Below are positions 58,201 to 64,000 of a stretch of 64,000 nt of DNA, one piece after another (the first letter of the stretch is position 1; the number at the start of each line of letters is the position of its first letter). The position numbers and the translations under genes were made by a program. The stretch covers positions 175,310,400 to 175,374,399 of the forward strand of contig CM041292.1 of the NCBI GenBank assembly GCA_023052935.1. Reading direction: 5' to 3'. The notes beneath the pieces are model-generated. The model was not told the DNA's origin. It made no database searches and saw only the letters and a program-made list of their open reading frames with translations. The stretch is from Piezodorus guildinii. Lineage: Eukaryota > Arthropoda > Insecta > Hemiptera > Pentatomidae.

Positions 58201-61200
58201 TAGGTATATATCGCACTTTAGCCACATTCCAACTATTAGGTATGTGGTTAAGTGCTAAACTGCCTCGCAGTAAAACAAGATGATAGGGTCGCAGCACCTC
58301 AAAGCCCTTCTGTAGTAGAGCTGGAAAAATTCCATCAGTGCCGGCTGATTTGAAAGGGGCAAATGATTTAACTGCCCATTCCAATTTCCCAGAATTAACT
58401 ATTTTGTTGGCTTCAGCCCACCTATCCGTAAAAGCAGTTTGTCTTTCATAGGTGGGATTAATTGGTTCCTCATCCATCAGCTCGCAGCCAGGGAAGTGTG
58501 CTCTTGCCAGTGCCTTCAGAGTGCTGATCTCTGAGTCGGTATGTCCCACCTCCACACTGATGGTACCCATAGCTCTCTGGCCCGGCCTCTTGGATAGGAT
58601 TCTATTTACTCTAAAAGCCGAGGATGTGTCATTAATGTCATTGCAAAAATTTCTCCGTGCCCCTCTCTTAGCTTTCCTAATGGCTTTGTTGTAGTCAGTC
58701 AGTGCTTGTTTATAAGCATCCCAACTACTGGTACTTTTGGCTTTGTTGAAGAGTTTCCTAGTTAAAGCTCTCAATTTGCCAAGTTCACTGTTCCACCAGG
58801 CAACGTTCCTGTTGGATTTGACTGAGCACACACTGTTATTGTCTGTGTAGGACTTCATATATAGGTAAGTGAAAGATGAATAACAAGATGCAGTGTTTTT
58901 TTGTAACTAGATGCTGGCCCCGATAACTAGAAAAAATAACAAGATACAGTGTATTCTTTAGCCCTGATGAAGATCTGCAATGTGTGTCGAAATGTTATTT
59001 AAATAAGTAGTTTTGGCACTATTTTCTAATCATTTTGACTGCCACCCGAACCATCTTATCTTTTATTTTTATCACATGACCAACTATTTAACACTAAATA
59101 TAACATTATATACATTTTTATTTAAAAATTGGGGATGTGATTAGGAGTAAAAACAGTCTGTAATTGCATCTTTTAACTTAATATCTTATTTTAGTTTTTA
59201 TATATATTTTTTAAAATAATTTTTATTTGCCTTACCAATCTTTAAGGAGGGGGCTGCGGTCCCTGCTTTATCCTCACTAGGGCGATTTTTCAGCTGAATT
59301 GACATGCTTTCTGTCACTCAAACACAGTTAAGAGTGTACAGACGTGTGTAAAACGACCATTTCTTTAAATTTTCTATAAATAATGTTGAGTTCGGGAATG
59401 ATAAAAAGCTGTTTAGTTTTACAGAAGAAGAGTTCAAGCTCTGGCAATATTATGTCATTGTGTGGCACATCTTTTTTTATTATCAAAGAAACAAGCAAAA
59501 GATATTGTTCAGTATCAATATTCCTCACACGCATTCACACAATATGTGAAGACATGTATTTGCTGTAATTTATGTATTTGTTTTATTTATACAGTTTTGT
59601 GTACATAAATCAAAATACTGAGAAAAAAGAAACTCTGCTTTTTGAAATACTGTCCTGTCAACAATTTATAGAGATTAACTCTCTCTGTCATTCATGTTTA
59701 GCAGACAGCTGCTGTCTTATATGACCTGAATGATAGTTTATTGATGAATGCTGTTTTAGAATCATTGTCCTGTTCCTTATATTTTTCATTCTTTTGTCTG
59801 CATCAGTTTCCGTATAATTTCCATTTTACTTATGTAGTCATACTTTTCAATTAATTCATTTTGGGACCAAATTTTAGGTAATTAAAGTTATAAACAAAAA
59901 TGGTTAATTCTTATATGGAATGAAATGTTTGTATTTTATCAATATTATTTTATAATATATAGATAATGAATATTCATTTTCAATATTGTGGGTATTTTTT
60001 ATGGTTAGATGAAAGGCTGAATCTGTGTCCGTATTGTGATTACCGTACATACAATGTGGGCCATTTCAAAGTTCACATGAGGCAGCACACAGGGGAAGCG
60101 CCGTTTGCTTGTGAATATTGTCCATATCGCTCTAAGCAGAAGTCAAATTTAAAGAGGCATTTACGGCAGCATCTTGAAGGTTAGATGTATATTATTTTAT
60201 TTATATTATTTTTATGTATTATGCTAATAAAATTATATTAAATTAGTACTGTATTTCTTTAAGATATTGAGATATTTAAGATATTGAATTTTCACTTTTA
60301 CTCAGTTGATAAGTTTGGCTTATACTGGTGAAATATTTTTATAAATATCTTTTTTTTTTTAAATTTCTCTGAAATTGAAAGTGGCACTGTTCTAGACTTT
60401 TCTTAAAGGAGAAGAATTTTATTATTGACTTGAATAGAAATATTTTACTCATTATAATAGCATTCAATGAAGCAAAAAAAAAAATTAAATTTCTAAGTAT
60501 TTAATACTGACCCAGCCTATTTTTAACACTTCTTCTTTATCTGTTAGTTATGTTTTAAATAATAATTTTTTTTTTTTACTGAAACTGAAACGTTTCATTA
60601 TAATATAATAACTTATATACTTAATTTCCTCAAAATGTATTAAGTATAACCTCATGAACAAAAATGAGTTAAAAATAAAACTTGCTCACATAGTTAGCTT
60701 ATTAAATTCCTTTTTCACAACCTGACTGGTTCCCAAAACAACAATATTTTCTGAATGATTTAGTTTTGATGTAACCTTGCATAAGGAGCATCAAGAATTT
60801 GTAAGGGACTTCAAACAATTAATCCTGTAATTACCATATTACTAGTATGTTTATGTGTTTGTTTATATATGTATACATTCTCATTTGATTCTTGATTAAC
60901 CATTCTGACCTCATTCATATTACTTTTTTAGGAAAAGATAATTTTGAATGTGAAATGTGTTCATTCACTTGCACGAAAGAAAAAGTCTACAAACGCCATT
61001 TGAAATTGCACCAGCGTTCGCGACCATTGAGGCCATGCCCATTCTGTGATTATTTCTCTTCAAGCCTCGCTCATCTTACTGTAATTATATTGTTTAGTTA
61101 TATTATTATTGACTTGTATTTATTTTGTTCACAAATTATAGCCACATTTTGAAACAAGACATGAAATTTTGGCCATGTATGGAAATTTATGATGATGTAG

Positions 61201-62717
61201 CCATATGACAAAGCTTGCAAGAATATTTACTTTACGAAGAAAATATTTCTTAAAATTTTTTATAGCTGTGGACATGGGTTTATAAAAATAATTTAAAATT
61301 TAAAAAAACTTGAGAAAATCGTTTTTAGTAGCTCTTTAAAATTAAACAAATTACTGTTAAAGAGTTGGGCATGAATTTATATTAAATTTTAATCATTATA
61401 AAGATATTAAGAGGAAAAAAAAATCTTTTGATAGTTTTGCTCTTGATAATAAAATTTGTCAAGAGATGTGATTCAGAAGAAAATATTTTGTTAAGCAGTG
61501 ATTGGTTTTTTTTACAAATCTTACTCAAAGGGCACAATCTCATATCAGCCATGGGTTGATCCTGGGATTGTTAGATGCTCCTGGGGCTCCCTAAGCCTCA
61601 AAAAAGTGGGTGTCCGAAAATGTATCTTTTTTATTTTCTTTCATTCTACTTGAGAAAGCTCCCTTTTATTTTTTAATATTTAAAAAATCATTTACCCACT
61701 TCCATAACATTTATTCTTTTCAAAATTTATTTGCATCTCGTCGACATTTCGGTGTTTTGTCCCCATTTTCAAGATAGTTATGTTTTTTCTTCCTATTTAT
61801 ACATAAATTTTAATAGCTTACTGCTACATGTCAACTAGTGACTAGAGAGCCAATAGACATAAAGTTGGCATGTAGCAGTAAGCCATTAAAATTTATGTAT
61901 GAATGGAAAGAAAAAACATAACAGTCTTGAAAATGGGGACAAAACCCCGAAGCGTCGATGAGATGTAAATAAAGTTTAAAAAGAATAAATAATGTTATGG
62001 GAGTTAATGAATGCTTTTTTTAAATATGAAAAATTATGTTGAATAGTGTGGATCATTACTATGTACTGAACCCAAGATTATTTATGGAAAAAAATATTAA
62101 ACTTTTTTTTTTTTATTTCTCCTGACAAAAGTAAAGTTGAGGCCTAGTTTAATGTTAAACTACATTTGTCTCTCTGGGCATAGCTACTCAATATAATAAA
62201 TTATTTACTTTATGGATTTGTTAATCCTTTTTAAAACTATTTGTTATTAAAACTGTCAAGTGATTGCTATATCTTAATCATTAAATTCACAGTAATAATA
62301 TTTAGTTGTCATATTAATGCAGTATGGTCCTCCCTGCATATTCTTAGAATCTAATATTTTGAATTGCCAGAATAAATACATTAAATTATACCCATTTTTT
62401 TAATTTGGTTAATATTATATTAATTTCTTAATAAATACTAATAAAGTAATTTTAAGCTTAAAGAAAGTGTTGTTAAATGCATAAGAATTATTTTTATGTT
62501 GCTTATAACATTATTTTCTAATTCAGGTGCATATAAGACAGCACACTGGCGAAACTCCTTATCATTGTGGTGTGTGCCAATACAAAACAGTTCAAAAATC
62601 CAATCTTACGAGACACTTGAAAAAACATCGCCGTAAGTAACTGATTATTTAATTTATATTATTATAGTTTTAGTGAGATATTATTGTCAGATTTTAATCA
62701 TAGTTATTAATCTAATA

Positions 62718-62757
<40 letters not shown>

Positions 62758-63197
62758 TTTCCTATATTTAAACAAATTTTCCTATATTTTAAGAATTTTT
62801 TTTCTGAAAATTGAAATAACTTCTATATTTGAGGAATGATAGTATTAAAATATATGATCTTTTATATTTTCCTTTAGGGAATTTCATTAGAGGAAAAAAT
62901 ATGTAAGAGATTTGTGAATGGAGCTAAATTTAGTCTTTTGTTTTTATCATTTCAATAATTTGGTATTTGTTGAATTTTTCCTAGATCACCGAGTAAGCAA
63001 AGCTGATAAACTGCGTGTATGTGCACATTGTAATTACCGAACTCCTAACTCTGCACACTTACTTGCACATATTAGGGCTGCACATACTGGAGAAGCTCCA
63101 TATAGTTGTAAACATTGTGATTATAAGTCAGCTCAGAGGTCAAATCTGAAGAGGCACATGAGAAAGCACACAGGTAAATGAATCTCACTTTATATAA

Positions 63198-63236
<39 letters not shown>

Positions 63237-63546
63237 CAAATTCAATGTGTCAATAATGAGGAACTTGATGTCTTATTTTCTTCTAATTTTCCGATTTTTT
63301 TTTTTTTTTACAGGCGAACGCCCATTTTCATGCCATCTTTGTAGTTATTCTACTGCGTACGCATATGTACTCAAAAAGCACATAGAAAACCACCCGGAAC
63401 AGGATGAGAAGTTTAATTGTGATTCTTGTGATTTCTTTACAAATTCATCTGTTGAATTCAAACGGCATATAAAAACGCACAGTGGAAGATCCATGTACTG
63501 TTGTCACTTTTGTGGTTATATTTCCCTTAACTCAGATCATTTTAAG
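43124..63546 (+). CDS. C2H2 zinc-finger protein with repeated two-finger modules, 3' incomplete
   Basis: Reconstructed exons: 43124-43220, 47423-47559, 48190-48262, 51471-51518, 53048-53092, 54314-54370, 60009-60184, 60932-61080, 62527-62632, 62985-63173, 63314-63546. All junctions are GT-AG and phases agree; the least certain link is the exit from 60009-60184. The start ATG has a good context (AAAATGG). The first six exons give about 150 acidic residues without a BTB or other domain I recognise. The others encode C2H2 fingers (C-x2-C-x12-H-x3-H) with H-T-G-E-A/T/R-P linkers. The last exon stops within a finger, so the gene continues after 63546. By family it is a nuclear DNA-binding regulator; target and orthologue are unknown. 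Several finger exons can end at an in-frame stop or splice onward, so alternative 3' ends are likely. Confidence 0.85.
44799..45081 (+). mobile_element. tRNA-derived SINE, family S1
   Basis: 283 bp between 12 bp duplications AATAACAGATCC (44787-44798 and 45082-45093). The B box is damaged (GTGGATATAAACC), so this copy is probably silent. The body matches 25859-26140 closely. Confidence 0.88.
45094..45689. other. intron sequence, nothing recognised
   Basis: Part of the first intron of the zinc-finger gene. The open frames here have no motif. Confidence 0.35.
45690..47230 (+). pseudogene. CR1-like LINE, 5'-truncated and broken
   Basis: Successive frames carry LINE coding remnants. 45901-46119 and 46121-46318 contain [15 protein letters not shown], the post-palm 'LGV' block of non-LTR reverse transcriptases. 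46360-46758 contains [19 protein letters not shown], a C-terminal block. The catalytic palm (F/Y-x-D-D) was not found. The 3' region holds (GT)n at about 46978-47078 and ends near 'CTGTCCCAG' with a TTTCA repeat. The decayed copy at 15740-16530 belongs to the same family. Confidence 0.75.
47423..47559 (+). CDS. zinc-finger gene exon 2
   Basis: 137 bp, entry phase 1, exit phase 0, acceptor TTTTTTTATAG and donor CAG|GTATCA. It encodes [16 protein letters not shown] and [10 protein letters not shown]. No domain is recognised. Confidence 0.8.
48190..48262 (+). CDS. zinc-finger gene exon 3
   Basis: 73 bp, entry phase 0, exit phase 1, acceptor TTTTTTTAG and donor ACGA|GTAAAT. Acidic: E-V-L-P-E-T-E-Y and V-E-E-A-P-V-D-E. 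Confidence 0.8.
48590..48890 (+). mobile_element. possible LTR-like fragment
   Basis: The stretch from about 'TGACTGCTGGGCAGAG' to 'AACGACA' is followed by 'TTCGGCGACTCT', which resembles the start of the internal region after the 5' LTR of some Ty3/Gypsy elements. No second LTR, gag or pol is seen nearby, so this may be a relic or a wrong call. Confidence 0.2.
48891..50974. other. intron sequence, nothing supported
   Basis: 'TTAACCTATTCATTCCACCG' at about 50045 resembles a piggyBac-type terminus at a TTAA, but no partner end or transposase was found. Otherwise unremarkable. Confidence 0.3.
50975..51090 (+). repeat. minisatellite, 21 bp unit, about 4.5 copies, then A-run
   Basis: The unit 'GTGATATTTGATCTGGTAGTG' recurs with single-base changes and is followed by about 20 A. 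Confidence 0.88.
51275..51325 (+). repeat. 3' fragment of SINE family S1
   Basis: 'TGATTAGCCACAGGAGCATAAAGCGATG' followed by 'AATAAATAAAG' matches the last 50 bases of the S1 copies. The head is missing. Confidence 0.6.
51471..51518 (+). CDS. zinc-finger gene exon 4
   Basis: 48 bp, phase 1 at both ends, acceptor ATTTCTTTAG and donor TCTG|GTGAGA. It encodes [15 protein letters not shown]. From here every finger exon that starts a module is also entered in phase 1. Confidence 0.75.
53048..53092 (+). CDS. zinc-finger gene microexon 5 (cassette candidate)
   Basis: 45 bp, phase 1 at both ends, acceptor ATATTTTTAG and donor ATTT|GTAAGT. It encodes [14 protein letters not shown]. Being symmetric, it can be skipped without a frame change. 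Confidence 0.55.
54008..54300 (+). repeat. tandem duplication of about 160 bp
   Basis: 'GATTTCTATCATGTAAAAGT' begins a segment at about 54013 that is repeated from about 54173 ('CCAGCACTATATTAAACCTC', 'AATTATCGTCCAAAGACATT'). The copies differ mainly by small indels. The second copy ends just before the 54314 exon. Confidence 0.85.
54314..54370 (+). CDS. zinc-finger gene microexon 6 (cassette candidate)
   Basis: 57 bp, phase 1 at both ends, acceptor TTTTTTGACAG and donor ATAG|GTATAT. It encodes [18 protein letters not shown]. It is also symmetric. Confidence 0.55.
55150..56015 (-). mobile_element. family A copy, left part (interrupted by LINE)
   Basis: In reverse orientation it runs from 'AAATCTGTGCAAGCAACAC' through the conserved body ('GAAATTTCAATTCTGTAGGA', 'GGACTCAGGGGACCC') to 'CAATACTTTCCCCC', where the LINE begins. 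The missing end resumes at 58854. Confidence 0.7.
56016..58853 (-). mobile_element. non-LTR retrotransposon (RNase H-bearing, I/R1-like), 5'-truncated
   Basis: The T-run at 56016-56027 is the poly(A) tail on the minus strand; coding sequence extends to the right edge. The left flank ends, and the right flank resumes, in family A sequence ('TTCATATATAGGTAAGTG' at 58854), so the insertion split an A copy, with about ten target bases lost. The endonuclease domain is missing. It is the youngest-looking coding element in the window. Confidence 0.88.
56084..58858 (-). pseudogene. reverse transcriptase / RNase H polyprotein of the LINE, frameshifted
   Basis: The minus-strand frame 58858-57437 (473 codons) holds a full reverse transcriptase: [17 protein letters not shown] (motif A), C-P-Q-G-G-V-L-S-P (motif B) and G-Y-A-D-D-I-A-V-L (motif C). 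A one-base shift near 57445 leads to 57338-56823, which reaches T-D-G-S of RNase H. A second shift near 56860 gives 56913-56341 with S-E-V-M-A-I, T-D-S-Q-A-A-I and [12 protein letters not shown] third near 56365 gives the C-terminal C-R-F-C-K-K-E and H-V-V-C-S-C. All catalytic residues of both enzymes remain, so the inactivation is recent. The apparent start ATG at 58858-58856 lies in the flanking family A repeat and is not the element's own start. Confidence 0.9.
58854..58875 (-). repeat. family A copy, right end after LINE insertion
   Basis: 'TTCATATATAGGTAAGTGAA' corresponds to 14974-14993 of the other reverse-oriented copy. Confidence 0.65.
58905..59080 (+). repeat. repeat with hammerhead-like core, copy 3
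   Basis: 58964-58995 reads CTGATGA, AGATCTGCAATGTGTGTC, GAAATG. A piece around 'AATAACAAGATACAGTGT' before it is duplicated within the copy (about 58877 and 58935). The flank after the core matches the minus-strand copy at 39400-39510. Confidence 0.55.
59081..60008. other. intron sequence, nothing recognised
   Basis: The open frames at 59328-59568 on both strands are shadows of each other and have no motif. Confidence 0.4.
60009..60184 (+). CDS. zinc-finger module 1 (two fingers), possible terminal exon
   Basis: Entered in phase 1 after TTATGGTTAG. It encodes fingers C-P-Y-C...H-F-K-V-H-M-R-Q-H and C-E-Y-C...[11 protein letters not shown], joined by T-G-E-A-P. It ends H-L-E-G and TAG (60182-60184). 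The only donor is weak (GAAG|GTTAGA at 60178), and a poly(A) signal lies 42 bases after the stop, so this may be an alternative last exon. If the weak donor is used, the exit phase (1) fits the next module. Confidence 0.85.
60226..60231 (+). terminator. candidate poly(A) signal for zinc-finger module 1
   Basis: AATAAA closely downstream of the in-frame TAG that ends module 1. It supports, but does not prove, a short isoform ending here. Confidence 0.45.
60232..60931. other. intron or intermodule sequence
   Basis: AT-rich DNA between zinc-finger modules 1 and 2. Nothing recognised. Confidence 0.4.
60932..61080 (+). CDS. zinc-finger module 2, first exon
   Basis: Entry phase 1, exit phase 0, acceptor ACTTTTTTAG and donor ACT|GTAATT. 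It encodes finger C-E-M-C...Y-K-R-H-L-K-L-H and the first part of C-P-F-C-D-Y...A-H-L-T. That finger is completed by the next exon. Confidence 0.88.
61528..62095 (+). mobile_element. SINE family S2 remnant, split by a palindrome
   Basis: 61555-61620 ('CATGGGTTGATCCTGGGATT', 'GTGGGTGTCCGAAAATG') and 62045-62085 ('ATTACTATGTACTGAACCC') match successive parts of the S2 copies at 3478 and 29780. The foldback element at 61702-62000 lies between them. Confidence 0.5.
61702..62000. mobile_element. about 300 bp palindromic (foldback) element
   Basis: Arms of about 135 bp are inverted copies: both carry 'CCATAACAT' at the outside, a 'TGGGGACAAAAC.CCGAA' block, and 'ATGTAGCAGTAAGC.ATTA' near a 26 bp loop. 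The similarity may extend about 12 bases further out on each side. It is non-coding and MITE-like, and unrelated in sequence to the palindrome at 38978. Confidence 0.8.
62527..62632 (+). CDS. zinc-finger module 2, second exon
   Basis: Entry phase 0, exit phase 1, acceptor TAATTCAG and strong donor GCC|GTAAGT. It completes the split finger ([11 protein letters not shown]) and adds C-G-V-C-Q-Y...[11 protein letters not shown]. If the donor is ignored, a stop follows after two codons. Confidence 0.88.
62985..63173 (+). CDS. zinc-finger module 3, two fingers
   Basis: 189 bp, phase 1 at both ends, acceptor TTTTCCTAG and donor ACAG|GTAAAT. Fingers are C-A-H-C-N-Y...[10 protein letters not shown] and C-K-H-C-D-Y...[11 protein letters not shown]. 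The H-T-G at its end continues as G-E-R-P in the next exon, a standard linker. Confidence 0.9.
63314..63546 (+). CDS. zinc-finger module 4 start: two and a half fingers
   Basis: 233 bp, entry phase 1, exit phase 0, acceptor TTTTTTACAG and donor AAG|GTGAGA. Fingers are C-H-L-C-S-Y...L-K-K-H-I-E-N-H and C-D-S-C-D-F...F-K-R-H-I-K-T-H, then C-C-H-F-C-G-Y...D-H-F-K. The last finger is cut at the same place as the finger split after 61080, so its histidines should lie in an exon beyond this one. Confidence 0.88.
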
Positions 63547-63839
63547 GTGAGATTATCTTGATATAAATACAGTAGAGGGTCAGTTATCTTCAGGCTGATC
63601 AAAAAGTTAACTCGTAGGGCTAAAAATGATAGCTAAAATTAAAATAAATTTATGTTGTTACAACAAATTTATGCTCCAATTTCCCTAGTGAGCAGAGATG
63701 ATTTAAAATATCTAGCACCAACCGAATGCGAAACCTGGTATTTAAATTTATTTTGAATAAAAAGTATGAGGGTAACTAGATAACAAATGTACACTATTTT
63801 CTAAACTAATTAAGTCCATAACTTTTTTCCTTTTTTTTT
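63547..63839. other. intron sequence after the last visible zinc-finger exon
   Basis: No further finger exon is visible before the window ends. Confidence 0.4.
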
Positions 63840-64000
63840 TTTTTTTTTATTATTATTATTGAAATGTACAGCTGTATTTTGTGATACAACAAGTAAATAT
63901 GCTGGTAATGATATAATACATGAAGAGAAAATGCCCATTGTCATCACTTCACTAGGTAATCTAAACTAGAAGGTCTCGAGGCCATCTTATTTTCAGACAT
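63840..64000 (-). mobile_element. 3' end of a Jockey-type LINE, cut by the window edge
   Basis: A T-run (tail on the minus strand) is followed by 'TGATACAACAAGTAAATATG' and 'AAACTAGAAGGTCTCG', which match the starts of the copies at 22010 and 13594. Confidence 0.7.

Noticed and set aside
61735..61960. Hammerhead-like arrangement in the palindrome arms (GGGG-ACAAAA-CCCC then GAA)
   Set aside because: The CUGAUGA part is not present (it reads CTTGAAAAT), so only a hairpin is supported.
1..64000. CRISPR arrays, operons, rRNA genes, phage or viral genes
   Set aside because: None seen. The tandem repeats present are microsatellites, minisatellites or local duplications, and the gene structure is that of an animal nuclear genome.

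Overview
The window is AT-rich animal DNA, most likely from an arthropod and probably an insect. It has long introns, many dispersed repeats, several clades of non-LTR retrotransposon, tRNA-derived SINEs, and host genes with insect-like family members. Nothing bacterial is present: there are no operons, CRISPR arrays or rRNA genes. I cannot name the species.

Three host genes are supported. (1) 18725-36211 (+): the last seven coding exons of an SLC17-type major facilitator transporter (sialin / 'inorganic phosphate cotransporter' group). The exon phases fit perfectly; the exon(s) for the N-terminus and first membrane helix were not found. (2) 40369-40590 (-): a complete 73-codon Sem1/DSS1 gene, an acidic subunit of the 26S proteasome lid. 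It converges on the transporter gene. (3) 43124-63546 and beyond (+): a C2H2 zinc-finger gene, divergent from Sem1. I reconstructed it as six small exons for an acidic N-terminus and five zinc-finger exons, all agreeing in phase. The finger exons form repeated two-finger modules that enter in phase 1. The second fingers of three modules share the same recognition residues (Q-S-N-R), so the gene may choose alternative 3' modules as lola-type genes do.

The rest is mostly repeats. Positions 1-18700 hold SINE and LINE pieces, an 880-900 bp family here called A (copies nested with LINEs), a 547 bp hAT-type non-autonomous element with an 8 bp target duplication, a 392 bp element with 30 bp inverted termini, and a LINE copy with an 11 bp target duplication. 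The 9.7 kb transporter intron carries a Jockey-type LINE fragment, three SINEs and two further repeat families (B and C). A mariner relic lies in the next intron. Two large palindromes (38978-39322 and 61702-62000) look like foldback elements. The most intact mobile element is a minus-strand non-LTR retrotransposon with reverse transcriptase and RNase H at 56016-58853. It is inserted in an A copy inside a zinc-finger gene intron and is broken by about three frameshifts.

Points most worth a second look: the modular zinc-finger exons; the extreme GC3 contrast between the first transporter exon (89%) and the next (21%); a possible alternative terminal exon of the transporter; a three-copy repeat with a hammerhead-ribozyme-like core; and a short tandem array that looks like a tRNA A box.
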